In this document: positions 37,993 through 46,004 of the stretch, one piece after another
Layout of the letters: each line of letters begins with the position of its first letter
Numbering within the stretch: position 1 is the stretch's first letter
From: Ensifer adhaerens
GTDB lineage: Bacteria; Pseudomonadota; Alphaproteobacteria; Rhizobiales; Rhizobiaceae
NCBI RefSeq assembly: GCF_002940685.1
Contig: NZ_PNFP01000005.1
Location: 1-64,000 of the forward strand
DNA length: 64,000 bases
Direction of reading: 5' to 3'
Notes under the pieces: model-generated
Database searches by the model: none
Told to the model about the DNA's origin: nothing
The model's input: the letters and a program-made list of their open reading frames with translations, nothing else
Position numbers and translations under genes: made by a program

Positions 37993-38062
37993 GGGTCGAA
38001 CCAGCACTCCTTTCGGAACTCGATTTTGAGTCGAGCGCGTCTACCAATTCCGCCAATGGGGC
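37978..38062 (-). tRNA. tRNA-Leu (anticodon CAA)
   Basis: An 85-base class II tRNA. The acceptor stem GCCCCAT/ATGGGGC is perfect and the encoded CCA is at 37978-37980. The anticodon stem CTCGA/TCGAG encloses CTCAAAA, so the anticodon is CAA and it reads UUG. It has the long variable arm of leucine tRNAs and the T-loop GGTTCGACCCC. Its 3' end is the att core of the neighbouring insert and remains intact. Confidence 0.95.
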
Positions 38063-38274
38063 TCAGGGAAGTGCGATATCAGCGGCTCGGGTTTACACTG
38101 AGGATTTCGCCGCGGTCAACCATCATTTTCGGGATGCGCCGGAGACAATCACGAAAGCGTGCGGACCGGTCGCGGCGGCTGCGATTTACAGCGTGACCGA
38201 TCCTGCCTAAGAAGGCGCCATCCAGTTTGCACTGCGGCATCCCTCGGTTTAGAGCTGCCGCCCGCGAGGTACAG

Positions 38275-38787
38275 ATGATCGACGCCGCCACCCAATCCCG
38301 CCAGCATCTCTTCATCGCCCTTGTCGTCACGCTCGGCATGGCGGCGACCGTCGGCGGGGCGCTCGGCTTCGAGCATATCGGTGGCTATATCCCCTGTGCG
38401 CTCTGCCTCTTGCAGCGCGATCCCTATTACTGGGGCATCCCGGTCGGTGTTCTGGCCATCGCCACGAGCGCGTTCAAGCTGCCGGCGTGGACGACACGCA
38501 CGCTGCTTCTCATCATCGGCATCCTGATGCTCGTCGGCGCCGGCATGGGCGTCTATCATTCGGGCGCCGAGTGGGGCTTCTGGGAAGGTCCGTCCACCTG
38601 CGCGACGACCGCTCAAGGGATTTCGTCCAATGTCGGCGACCTGCTCGGCGATCTCGATTCCAAACATGCCCCGTCCTGCACGGATGCCGCGCTCCGGGTT
38701 CTTGGCCTGTCCTTTGCCGGATGGAACGTGATCGCCAGCCTCGTGCTCGCAGCGATCGCGCTTCGCGGCGCTGCCAAGGCCCGCTGA
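38275..38787 (+). CDS. disulfide bond formation protein B (DsbB family)
   Basis: A 170-residue membrane protein with four helices. It has the two redox pairs of DsbB: CALC in GGYIPCALCLLQRDPYYWG, facing the quinone-binding side, and the loop Cys residues in STCATTA and HAPSCTD. It reoxidises DsbA or a related thiol oxidase and passes electrons to ubiquinone. I chose the ATG at 38275 (MIDAATQSRQHLF) after GAGGTACAG; the frame extends upstream to 38227. No dsbA lies nearby. Confidence 0.9.
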   Translation: MIDAATQSRQHLFIALVVTLGMAATVGGALGFEHIGGYIPCALCLLQRDPYYWGIPVGVLAIATSAFKLPAWTTRTLLLIIGILMLVGAGMGVYHSGAEWGFWEGPSTCATTAQGISSNVGDLLGDLDSKHAPSCTDAALRVLGLSFAGWNVIASLVLAAIALRGAAKAR

Positions 38788-38889
38788 TCCGAACGAGCGG
38801 GAACTGCACAGGGTGGCAGACGCGCGCTAAGGCACGCACCTTCCCTGCTCCCGCTTTGGGCTTGATCCGGCAAGAAGGCACGAACAGCG

Positions 38890-39447
38890 TCAGGGCTGCA
38901 GTTCGACGTCCCAGTAGAGATAGTCCATCCAGCTTTCATGCAGATGGTTCGGCGGAAAGAGCCGGCCGTTGTTGTGCAGATCCTGGACCGTCGGCTGGTA
39001 GGGCCTCTGGTGCGGGAACATGCCGGCCTGCTTCGGCAGCTTGCTGCCCTTGCGTAGATTGCAGGGCGAACAGGCTGCGACGACATTGTCCCAGGTCGTC
39101 TGGCCACCGTGAGCGCGGGGCACCACGTGATCGAAGGTGAGATCGTCGGGCGAACCGCAATACTGGCATTCGAATTTATCGCGCAGGAACACGTTGAACC
39201 GGGTGAAGGCCGGGTGGCGCGAGGGCTGCACGTAGCTCTTGAGGCAAACAACGCTCGGCAGTCGCATCGAGAAGCTCGGAGACGACACCGAATGTTCGTA
39301 CTCGGCAAGGATGTTTACGCGGTCAAGGAAGACGGCCTTGATCGCGTCCTGCCAGGACCAAAGCGACAAGGGGTAGTAACTCAGCGGCCTATAGTCAGCG
39401 TTCAAGACGAGCGCCGGCAAGGCCTGTGGTGAGACTGCAATCGTCAA
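38890..39447 (-). CDS. HNH endonuclease
   Basis: A 185-residue nuclease of the family common in Rhizobiales genomes. The HNH centre with its zinc Cys pairs is seen in CQYCGSPDDLTFDHVVPRAH, then GGQTTWDNVVAACSPCNLRK. The N-terminal part, VSPQALPALVLNADYRPLSY, belongs to the same family. The best start is TTG at 39447, seven bases after AGGAG; an ATG at 39558 would add residues that do not match. It is probably a housekeeping nuclease of unknown target rather than a restriction enzyme, since no methylase or integrase is near. Confidence 0.88.
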   Translation of the reverse strand: MTIAVSPQALPALVLNADYRPLSYYPLSLWSWQDAIKAVFLDRVNILAEYEHSVSSPSFSMRLPSVVCLKSYVQPSRHPAFTRFNVFLRDKFECQYCGSPDDLTFDHVVPRAHGGQTTWDNVVAACSPCNLRKGSKLPKQAGMFPHQRPYQPTVQDLHNNGRLFPPNHLHESWMDYLYWDVELQP

Positions 39448-39554
39448 GCGTATTCTCCTGATCGATTCGGCATCTGCACCTTCTATATTAGGCCCGTTGC
39501 AACAGGATTGTGAAGCCGGAAACAAAAATGCGTGCGCTGGATTCGCTTTTTCCT

Positions 39555-40202
39555 TCAAGGTGTCACAGGAACAGCATCACGGCGCATTTCCTGCGAGTAA
39601 TAAGCCCAGAAGAGACGTGCGGCGACACTGCGCCAGGGCGACCAGGAGGCGGCGAGCGAATCAATTTCGCGTGCGGTCGGGCGCAAATCCAGGCCCAGTC
39701 CGTGACCGATCGCGTTCTGCAGCGCCACGTCGCCGGAGGGAAAGACATCCGGATGGCCGGCGCAGAAAAGCAGATAGACCTCCGCCGTCCAGCGCCCCAC
39801 CCCCTTGATCGCCGTCAGCTCCCGGATCGCCTCCGCCGCCTCGACGTTGCAGATGGCGTCGAGATCGATCTCGCCGCCGACGACCACTTCGGCCACGCGC
39901 CTCAGCGCTTCGGCCTTGGCCCGCGACAGACCGATCGCCCGGCAATCCTCGTCGCTCAGCGAATTGACGCCTGCCGCCGTGACCTCGCCGAGCCTCTCCT
40001 CCATGCGCCGCCAGATCGCCGCAGCGCTCGCCTTCGAGACCATTTGCGAAACGATGATGCTGGCGAGCCCGCGATAGCCGGGATCGGTGCGCCGCAGCGG
40101 CACCGGGCCGGCTCTGGCAACGACGTGCCCGAGGCGCGCATCGAGCATCACAAGGCCGGAAAGCCCGGCCTCGATGTCTTCATGTGTCCGGATGATCCGC
40201 AT
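39555..40202 (-). CDS. DNA-3-methyladenine glycosylase (HhH-GPD, AlkA type)
   Basis: A 215-residue base-excision glycosylase that removes alkylated bases. The helix-hairpin-helix is ELTAIKGVGRWTAEVYLLFC (about 123-142) and the catalytic Asp follows in FPSGDVALQNAIG. The N-terminal RGLASIIVSQMVSKASAAAI is typical. I chose the ATG at 40202 after GGAGGCGTC; the longer frame to 40679 overlaps gluQRS on the other strand and is a shadow. It is divergent from gluQRS, with 54 bases between the starts. Confidence 0.92.
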   Translation of the reverse strand: MRIIRTHEDIEAGLSGLVMLDARLGHVVARAGPVPLRRTDPGYRGLASIIVSQMVSKASAAAIWRRMEERLGEVTAAGVNSLSDEDCRAIGLSRAKAEALRRVAEVVVGGEIDLDAICNVEAAEAIRELTAIKGVGRWTAEVYLLFCAGHPDVFPSGDVALQNAIGHGLGLDLRPTAREIDSLAASWSPWRSVAARLFWAYYSQEMRRDAVPVTP

Positions 40203-40256
40203 GACGCCTCCACAAAGCGGATGATTTTTATACGCCTTCCATGGCAAAGGGAAAGC

Positions 40257-41162
40257 ATGCCTGACACGCCACCCGTTTTCCGTTTTGCCCCCAGCCCCAA
40301 CGGGCTGCTCCATCTCGGCCACGCGCTTTCGGCGCTGCTGAACCACGACATGGCGAAGGCCGCAAACGGACGTTTCCTGCTGCGCATCGAGGATATCGAC
40401 CAGACCCGCTGCCGGCCCGAATTCGAAGCGGCGATCTTCGAAGACCTCGCCTGGCTCGGTCTTAACTGGGAACGCCCGGTGCGCCGGCAGTCGGAACATC
40501 TCGACGCCTACGCGTCGGCGCTTCACCGGCTGGGCGAGCTGGGCGTGGTCTATCCCTCCGTCATGACCCGCGGCGAGATCAAGGCGGCGGTGACCGATGC
40601 GGAGGCCGGCGGGAAAGCGTGGCCGCGTGATCCGGACGGCAGCCCGCTCTATCCGGGCCGAGAGCGCGAATTGCGCCAAAGCGAGCGCGCGGCTCTCATC
40701 GCGAGCGGCAAGGCCTATGCCTGGCGGCTCGACATGGCAAAGGCGCTTGCCCTTCTTGGCGGCGGTCCACTCAGCTGGAGGGAGAGTGGTGCGGGGCCGG
40801 CGGGCGAAACCGGCGCCATCACGGCGGATCCTGCTGCCTGGGGCGACATCATCCTGTCACGCTCCGATGCACCTTCGAGCTACCACCTCTCTGTTGTCGT
40901 CGACGATGCGCTTCAGGGCATCACCCATGTGGTGCGCGGCCGCGATCTCTACCACGCCACCGCCGTTCACCGGCTGCTGCAGCAGCTTCTCGGCCTGCCG
41001 GAGCCGCTCTATCACCACCACCGGCTGGTGCTCGGCCCGGATGGGCGCAAGCTCTCCAAGAGCAATCAGGATACCGGCATCGCCGCCTTCCGCGCCGCCG
41101 GCCGCGCGCCTGAGGAAGTCCTGGAGCATGTCGCGCAAGAGTGCCTAGCGGGTTTGCGATAA
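40257..41162 (+). CDS. gluQRS: tRNA glutamyl-Q(34) synthetase GluQRS
   Basis: A 301-residue truncated glutamyl-tRNA synthetase. It attaches glutamate to the queuosine of tRNA-Asp rather than to a tRNA end. The HIGH-like motif is FAPSPNGLLHLGHA and the KMSKS-like motif is GRKLSKSN. The zinc-binding Cys residues that E. coli has just before its CTR motif are missing: here the segment is GVVYPSVMTRGEI. The last 14 or so codons (about 41121-41162) lie in a copy of the 43370 repeat, which also supplies the TAA stop. A start at 40221 is in frame but less likely. Confidence 0.9.
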   Translation: MPDTPPVFRFAPSPNGLLHLGHALSALLNHDMAKAANGRFLLRIEDIDQTRCRPEFEAAIFEDLAWLGLNWERPVRRQSEHLDAYASALHRLGELGVVYPSVMTRGEIKAAVTDAEAGGKAWPRDPDGSPLYPGRERELRQSERAALIASGKAYAWRLDMAKALALLGGGPLSWRESGAGPAGETGAITADPAAWGDIILSRSDAPSSYHLSVVVDDALQGITHVVRGRDLYHATAVHRLLQQLLGLPEPLYHHHRLVLGPDGRKLSKSNQDTGIAAFRAAGRAPEEVLEHVAQECLAGLR

Positions 41163-41165
41163 CAA
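41121..41165 (+). repeat. repeat element copy overlapping the gluQRS 3' end
   Basis: CTGGAGCATGTCGCGCAAGA begins a 45-base stretch that agrees with 43370-43414 at about 39 of 45 positions, including GTTT(T)GCGATAAC. The copy contains the last codons and the stop of gluQRS. The right half of the full element is degenerate here. Confidence 0.75.
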
Positions 41166-41182
41166 TCGCGACGCCTATAGCG

Positions 41183-42091
41183 CTAGTCGGCCAGGTCCTG
41201 CTCCTCGCTCGCCGCTTCGCCACCGTTGCGGAGCTGGAAGCTGCGCCGCACCATGCGCTTGACCCGGTATTTGAGGATCGCCGCGTTGATCTCGGCGCCG
41301 ATGATGAAGATTGCCGCGATCATATAGAGGAAGACGAGCACGATCATGATCGACGCCAGGCCCGCATAGGTCGAGACATAGGTGGCGAAGGCCGCGAGAT
41401 AAGAGGCAAAGGCATAGGCGCCGATCGTCCAGCAGACGAGCGTCAGCACGATGCCGGGGAGCACGTCGACCACCTTGCGGTGGCCGTCGGGCAGCCAGAG
41501 ATGCGACACCAGCAGACCGCCGGTCAGCATGACGAGCGCAAGCGGCAGGCTCCAATTGTCGACGGTCGCAAGCACCCCACCGAACCATGGCCACCATTCT
41601 TCGGCGTAACGCACGGCCAGAGGCACTGCGACCAGCAGGATGCTGAGCGCCGCCAGGATCAACACGCCGGCGAGCACGAAGCCGAGGCTCGCAAGCCGGG
41701 TGACGTACCAGTAGCGGCTCTCGGTAACGCGATAGGCGCGGTTCAGCGAGACGCGCAGCGCCTCCACGCCGTTGGAGGCAAAATAGGCCGCAGCGAGAAC
41801 GGAAATGGTCAACAGTCCGCCGCGCGGGATCGTCAGCACCCGCACGATCTCGTCGGCGACCGGCTTGGCAATCGATTCCGGCCAGGCGTCGAAAATCAGG
41901 TGTACCGCCGTTTCGGCGAACTGATCGGCGCCGAGAAAGCTGCCGAGCGCCGTGCCGAAGATCAGGAAGGGGAAGACGGCCAAGAGCGACGACAGCGCCA
42001 CGTGACTTGCCATCGCCCAACCGTCGTCGAGGCTGAAATGCCAGAGCGCATCGAACACGACTTTCCAGGTGATGCGTATAAATGCCGGCAT
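41183..42091 (-). CDS. YihY/virulence factor BrkB family membrane protein
   Basis: A 302-residue protein with six predicted membrane segments. The family start WKVVFDALWHFSLDDGWAMA followed by SHVALSSLLAVFPFLIF, plus FASNGVEALRVSLNRAYRV and the C-terminal IIGAEINAAILKYR are diagnostic of the UPF0761/YihY family. Older annotations call it ribonuclease BN, which is incorrect for this family. Its transport or envelope function is not established. The C-terminal tail is charged (EAASEEQDLAD). It converges with gluQRS. Confidence 0.9.
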   Translation of the reverse strand: MPAFIRITWKVVFDALWHFSLDDGWAMASHVALSSLLAVFPFLIFGTALGSFLGADQFAETAVHLIFDAWPESIAKPVADEIVRVLTIPRGGLLTISVLAAAYFASNGVEALRVSLNRAYRVTESRYWYVTRLASLGFVLAGVLILAALSILLVAVPLAVRYAEEWWPWFGGVLATVDNWSLPLALVMLTGGLLVSHLWLPDGHRKVVDVLPGIVLTLVCWTIGAYAFASYLAAFATYVSTYAGLASIMIVLVFLYMIAAIFIIGAEINAAILKYRVKRMVRRSFQLRNGGEAASEEQDLAD

Positions 42092-42272
42092 TCCATTCCA
42101 ATCCTACGAGGCACCGGGACCGCACCGTTCCTGCGTCCGTCCCGACACCGTTTCCTTGGCTCTGCACGATCCCGGCGGCGACAACGCTGGCGGGTTTCGG
42201 CTTGCGCAATTCAATTGTATCCCGCCGATGAATATGGGAAACCGAGGCAGGATTTCTACAGGATTCGACCGG

Positions 42273-43106
42273 ATGACGGTTCGCCCCACAATCATTGTCA
42301 CCGGATGCTCGTCCGGGATCGGTGCCTATTGCGCCCGTGCCCTCCATGCGGACGGCTGGCGGGTCTTTGCCACCGTGCGACGGGAAGAGGACCGCCAAAC
42401 CCTTGAAGCTGAGGGCATCGAGACCTTCCTGATGGACTACACGAAGCCGGAAACCATCGCCGCACTGGCCGATACGGTGCTGGCCCTTTCCGGCGGGCGC
42501 ATCGACGCGCTGTTCAACAACGGCGCCTATGGCCAGGCGGGTGCCGTCGAGGATCTGCCGACCGAGGCGCTGAGGCTCCAGCTCGAGACCAATGTCATCG
42601 GCTGGCATGACCTGACGCGGCGGGTGATCCCGTCCATGCGGGCGCGTGGGCAGGGCCGCATCGTGCAATGCTCCTCCATCCTCGGCATCGTGCCCTACCG
42701 CTGGCGCGGCGCCTACAACGCCTCCAAGTTTGCGATCGAGGGCCTGTCCCTCACCCTCAAGATGGAGCTCGCCGGCAGCGGCATCGAGGTGAGCCTGATC
42801 GAGCCGGGGCCGATCGCATCCAAGTTCACCACCAATGCCATCGCCTATATCGAGCGCTTCATCGATCTCAAGAATTCGGTGCACCGGGCCGAATACGAAC
42901 GGCAGATGCGGCGCCTGAAGGGTGAAAGCAAACCAGCGCCCGGCAAGCTTGGGCCTGATGCGGTTTACGCGGTTTTGAAGCACGCGCTGACAGCAAAGAA
43001 ACCGAAACCGCACTATATTGTAACAAGGCCTGCCAGACAGGGCGCGCTTCTGAAGAAGCTCCTGCCGGCGGCACTGTTTTATCGCATCATCGGCCGACTT
43101 GGCTGA
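42273..43106 (+). CDS. short-chain dehydrogenase/reductase (SDR)
   Basis: A 277-residue classical SDR. The cofactor motif TGCSSGIGAY is at about residues 10-19, followed by the NNGAYG motif, the catalytic Ser in VQCSSILGIV and YNASK with the Tyr and Lys. After the fold an extended tail ends in LLKKLLPAALFYRIIGRLG, which is hydrophobic and may touch the membrane. The substrate is unknown. I chose the ATG at 42273; an earlier in-frame ATG at 42228 lacks a ribosome binding site. A HIG1-like gene follows 24 bases later. Confidence 0.88.
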   Translation: MTVRPTIIVTGCSSGIGAYCARALHADGWRVFATVRREEDRQTLEAEGIETFLMDYTKPETIAALADTVLALSGGRIDALFNNGAYGQAGAVEDLPTEALRLQLETNVIGWHDLTRRVIPSMRARGQGRIVQCSSILGIVPYRWRGAYNASKFAIEGLSLTLKMELAGSGIEVSLIEPGPIASKFTTNAIAYIERFIDLKNSVHRAEYERQMRRLKGESKPAPGKLGPDAVYAVLKHALTAKKPKPHYIVTRPARQGALLKKLLPAALFYRIIGRLG

Positions 43107-43130
43107 CGCAGAATTGCAAGGAAGAGTTCG

Positions 43131-43334
43131 ATGTCCAGCTTCTTTACCGGCCTGACCCTGTTCGTCATGGGCCTCGTCGTGATCGTCCTGATCCGCGGCC
43201 TCGTGAACATGGCAAGGGGTGGCAGCGGCAACACCTCAAACAAGCTGATGCAGGCACGCGTGCTGCTGCAGGCGATCGCGATCGTGCTCATCATGGTGAC
43301 CCTTTGGATCACCGGCGGCGGCCGTCCGACCTGA
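43131..43334 (+). CDS. twin-transmembrane HIG1-like protein
   Basis: A 67-residue protein with two hydrophobic helices (about 5-25 and 42-62) joined by a short basic loop, LVNMARGGSGNTSNKLMQAR. The QARVLLQAIAIVLIM segment is characteristic of the HIG1 domain family, which in mitochondria stabilises respiratory supercomplexes. A similar role in bacteria is only inferred. AAGGAAGAGTTCG precedes the ATG. It lies between an SDR gene and a cobalamin adenosyltransferase gene. Confidence 0.88.
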   Translation: MSSFFTGLTLFVMGLVVIVLIRGLVNMARGGSGNTSNKLMQARVLLQAIAIVLIMVTLWITGGGRPT

Positions 43335-43369
43335 GGGCATTCCCGGACGTAATCCTTCGTGGACTTGCC

Positions 43370-43478
43370 CTGGAGCATGTCGCGCAATAGTGCGCAGCAG
43401 TTTTGCGATAACGACATGCGCTAAATCAATAACTTAAAGCGCACGGCGCGAACCTGAAATATCGCGACGCGCCTTAGA
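43370..43478 (+). repeat. rhizobial mosaic intergenic repeat, full-length copy
   Basis: The element begins with TGGAGCATGTCGCGCAATAG and contains two palindromes: GCATGTCG ... CGACATGC (about 43376-43419) and AAGCGC ... GCGCcTT around TCGCG (about 43436-43474). The first half is repeated at 41121-41165. From memory this is a common intergenic element of Sinorhizobium; the in-window second copy is the direct evidence. It lies in the leader of the cobalamin adenosyltransferase gene. Confidence 0.75.
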
Positions 43479-43493
43479 GGACGATGACGACCG

Positions 43494-44072
43494 ATGGTGA
43501 AGCTCAACAAGATCTATACCCGGACGGGTGACAACGGCACCACCGGGCTCGTCGCCGGTCCGCGCCGGCTGAAGAGCGATCTCCGCGTCGATGCCTATGG
43601 CGCGGTCGACGAAACCAACGCCTTCGTCGGCCTGGCGCGCCAGCACACGGCCGGCAACGCCGATCTCGACGGCGCACTGATGCGGATCCAGAACGATCTC
43701 TTCGATCTCGGCGCCGATCTCGCAACGCCCGATACCGGCGAGACGCCGCAATACGAGCCGCTGAGGGTCGTGGCAGCCCAGGTGACCTGGCTTGAAACCG
43801 AAATCGACCGGCTGAATGCGGAGCTTAATCCCTTGCGCTCCTTCGTGCTTCCGGCCGGCAGCCCTGCCTCCGCCGCCCTGCATGTCGCCCGCACCGTGGC
43901 ACGCCGGGCCGAACGGCAGATGGTGGCGCTCGCCAATGTCGAAGGCGAGATCGTCAGCAAAGACGCGATCGCCTACATCAACCGTCTGTCGGATTTCCTG
44001 TTCGTCGCGGCACGCTTTGCAAATGACAAAGGTCAAGCCGATGTCCTTTGGATTCCCGGGAAAAACAGATAA
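43494..44072 (+). CDS. cob(I)alamin adenosyltransferase, PduO type
   Basis: A 192-residue corrinoid adenosyltransferase that transfers adenosyl from ATP to cob(I)alamin to make coenzyme B12. The ATP-binding N-terminus MVKLNKIYTRTGDNGTTGL and the conserved VDAYGAVDETNAFVGLAR are present. So are FVLPAGSPASAALHVARTVA followed by RRAER, which carry the residues needed for catalysis. Rhizobia need coenzyme B12 for ribonucleotide reductase and methylmalonyl-CoA mutase. The preceding repeat element lies between the HIG1-like gene and this one. Confidence 0.95.
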   Translation: MVKLNKIYTRTGDNGTTGLVAGPRRLKSDLRVDAYGAVDETNAFVGLARQHTAGNADLDGALMRIQNDLFDLGADLATPDTGETPQYEPLRVVAAQVTWLETEIDRLNAELNPLRSFVLPAGSPASAALHVARTVARRAERQMVALANVEGEIVSKDAIAYINRLSDFLFVAARFANDKGQADVLWIPGKNR

Positions 44073-44147
44073 CGTCGGCTTGCGCATCGTCGCCCGATCC
44101 AGATTCGGCGGGAGGAACATGCCGCAACTTGGGCTTCGGGAGACCGC

Positions 44148-44939
44148 ATGTTCATACCGCTTCACGATACGAACACCCTCAAGCACATCAAGGTCCAGTA
44201 CGTCACGATCAGCCTGATCGTGATCAATATCGCCGTCTGGCTGATCACCGGTCCGATCGCCTCGGAAGAATTCGCCAGTGCCGCACTGCTCGGCTTCGGC
44301 TACATCCCCGCGCTCATCTTCGACTACGCCCAGCTCGATCCCTCGCTCGTCGTCATCCCCGACGGCTTTACCTTCGTCACCTATTCCTTCCTGCATGGCG
44401 ATTTCATGCATCTGGCCATGAACATGCTCTTCCTCTGGGTGTTCGGCGACAATGTCGAGGATGCGCTCGGGCATTTCCGCTACCTGGTCTTCTATCTTCT
44501 GTGCGCCGCCGCCGGGGCGCTGGCGCACGGGCTTCTCGACCCGGCCTCCGAAGCGCCGCTGATCGGTGCATCCGGGGCGATCTCAGGGGTCGTTGCCGCC
44601 TATTTCCTTCTGCATCCGAAGGTGCGCGTCTGGGTTCTGGTGTTCTTCCGCATCCCGCTGCCGCTGCCTGCCGCCATCCCGCTTGCCTTCTGGATCGGCC
44701 AGCAATTCTTCATGCTGGTCGTCGATCCCGGCAGCGGCGTGTCCTGGAGCGCCCATGTCGGCGGCATTGTCGCGGGCCTGGTGCTGGTGGTCATTTTGCG
44801 ACGCCGGGACGTCCCGCTTTTCGACCGCACGATCGTCACCCCGCGCGCCGTCGAGCACAAGGCGGAGCCGGTCACCGCGGGCCAGCAGCCGCCGCCGGAT
44901 GCGACAAGACCGCCCATCCCCTGGGGACGCCAGACCTGA
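44148..44939 (+). CDS. rhomboid family intramembrane serine protease
   Basis: A 263-residue membrane protease with six or more helices. The catalytic Ser is in GASGAISGVVAAYF and the His in SWSAHVGGIVAGLVL. The conserved HGDFMHLAMNMLFLWVFGDN loop is also present. It cleaves transmembrane segments; the substrate is not known. GGGAGACCGC precedes the ATG. A soluble Pro-rich tail follows the last helix. It lies downstream of the adenosyltransferase gene in the same direction. Confidence 0.92.
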   Translation: MFIPLHDTNTLKHIKVQYVTISLIVINIAVWLITGPIASEEFASAALLGFGYIPALIFDYAQLDPSLVVIPDGFTFVTYSFLHGDFMHLAMNMLFLWVFGDNVEDALGHFRYLVFYLLCAAAGALAHGLLDPASEAPLIGASGAISGVVAAYFLLHPKVRVWVLVFFRIPLPLPAAIPLAFWIGQQFFMLVVDPGSGVSWSAHVGGIVAGLVLVVILRRRDVPLFDRTIVTPRAVEHKAEPVTAGQQPPPDATRPPIPWGRQT

Positions 44940-45066
44940 TCCTGACAGCCGCGAACGCGAGGCACCGGCGAGGATCAGCCGTCATTTCAATGGCTTGCCA
45001 GCGACAGGCCCGGCCCTGCTGGGATAGCGTGGGGTCAGCCTCCAAGCCACTTGCCATCGATCATTC

Positions 45067-45086
45067 TTACGTGTACGTAAACGTAA
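45067..45086 (+). promoter_or_regulatory. candidate LiuR/FadR-type operator upstream of etfB
   Basis: TTACGTGTACGTAAACGTAA contains three ACGT cores at an exact 6-base spacing (45069, 45075, 45081). The palindrome TTACGTGTACGTAA is followed by a further half site. The right part resembles the TTACGTAAACGTAA motif linked, from memory, to LiuR control of branched-chain and fatty-acid breakdown. It lies 145 bases before the etfB start. Confidence 0.5.
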
Positions 45087-45230
45087 TTCCAATTCTCGGG
45101 ATTATATCGATTTAGCGCCATGCACAGCGATTGTAATTGGAGAAAAAACGCGTATCGATGTCGCCAACCGACAATCAGGCGGCTCCGTTAAGGCGCATTT
45201 TCCTGCGAAAGCTCTTGGAGGGAAGAATCC

Positions 45231-45980
45231 ATGAAAATACTTGTGACGGTGAAGCGGGTGGTTGACTACAACGTCAAGATCCGCGTGAAGGCAGACGGTT
45301 CGGGCGTCGAGCTCGCCAACGTGAAGATGTCGATGAACCCGTTCGACGAAATCTCGGTCGAAGAGGCGCTCAGGCTGAAGGAAGCCGGAAAGGCTGAGGA
45401 AGTCGTCGTCGTTTCCGTCGGTCCGGCTAAGGCCGAAGAGACGCTGAGAACGGCCCTCGCCATGGGTGCCGACCGCGCCATTCTGGTCGAGACCGAAGAC
45501 CAGGTCGAGCCGCTTGCTGTCGCCAAGATCGTCAAGGGTGTGGCCGAGGCCGAACAGCCGGGCCTGATCATCGTCGGCAAGCAGGCGATCGACGACGATT
45601 CGAACCAGACCGGCCAGATGCTGTCGGCGCTGCTCGGCTGGGCGCAAGGCACCTTTGCCTCCAAGGTCGAGATCGGCGACGGCAAGGCAACCGTGACCCG
45701 CGAAGTCGACGGCGGCCTGCAGACCATCGACATCAAGCTTCCGGCGGTCGTCACCACCGACCTGCGCCTGAACGAGCCGCGCTACGCCTCGCTGCCCAAC
45801 ATCATGAAGGCGAAGAAGAAGCCGCTCGACAAGAAGTCGCCGGCCGACTTCGGCGTCGACACCGCAGCCCGCCTCAAGGTGCTGAAGACCGAGGAGCCGT
45901 CGGGCCGCAAGGCTGGCATCAAGGTCAAGTCGGTCGCCGAGCTCGTCGAAAAGCTCAAGACCGAAGCCGGCGTATTGTAA
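45231..45980 (+). CDS. etfB: electron transfer flavoprotein beta subunit
   Basis: A 249-residue ETF beta subunit, which binds AMP and pairs with EtfA. Together they move electrons from acyl-CoA dehydrogenases and other flavoproteins to ETF-ubiquinone oxidoreductase. [20 protein letters not shown] and the signature [20 protein letters not shown] are typical, and [20 protein letters not shown] is the conserved AMP-binding region. GGAGGGAAGAATCC precedes the ATG. etfA follows 24 bases later. An ACGT-rich operator candidate lies upstream. Confidence 0.97.
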   Translation: MKILVTVKRVVDYNVKIRVKADGSGVELANVKMSMNPFDEISVEEALRLKEAGKAEEVVVVSVGPAKAEETLRTALAMGADRAILVETEDQVEPLAVAKIVKGVAEAEQPGLIIVGKQAIDDDSNQTGQMLSALLGWAQGTFASKVEIGDGKATVTREVDGGLQTIDIKLPAVVTTDLRLNEPRYASLPNIMKAKKKPLDKKSPADFGVDTAARLKVLKTEEPSGRKAGIKVKSVAELVEKLKTEAGVL

Positions 45981-46004
45981 GTTCAGGGAAAGGGAGAAAT
46001 CATC

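Noticed and set aside
36949-38062. A complete prophage or integrative element
   Set aside because: No integrase, capsid, replication or transfer gene lies between the repeats; only one exported protein is present.
38890-39447. HNH endonuclease as part of a restriction-modification or homing system
   Set aside because: No methyltransferase, intron or split gene is nearby, and the sequence looks like the common housekeeping rhizobial family.
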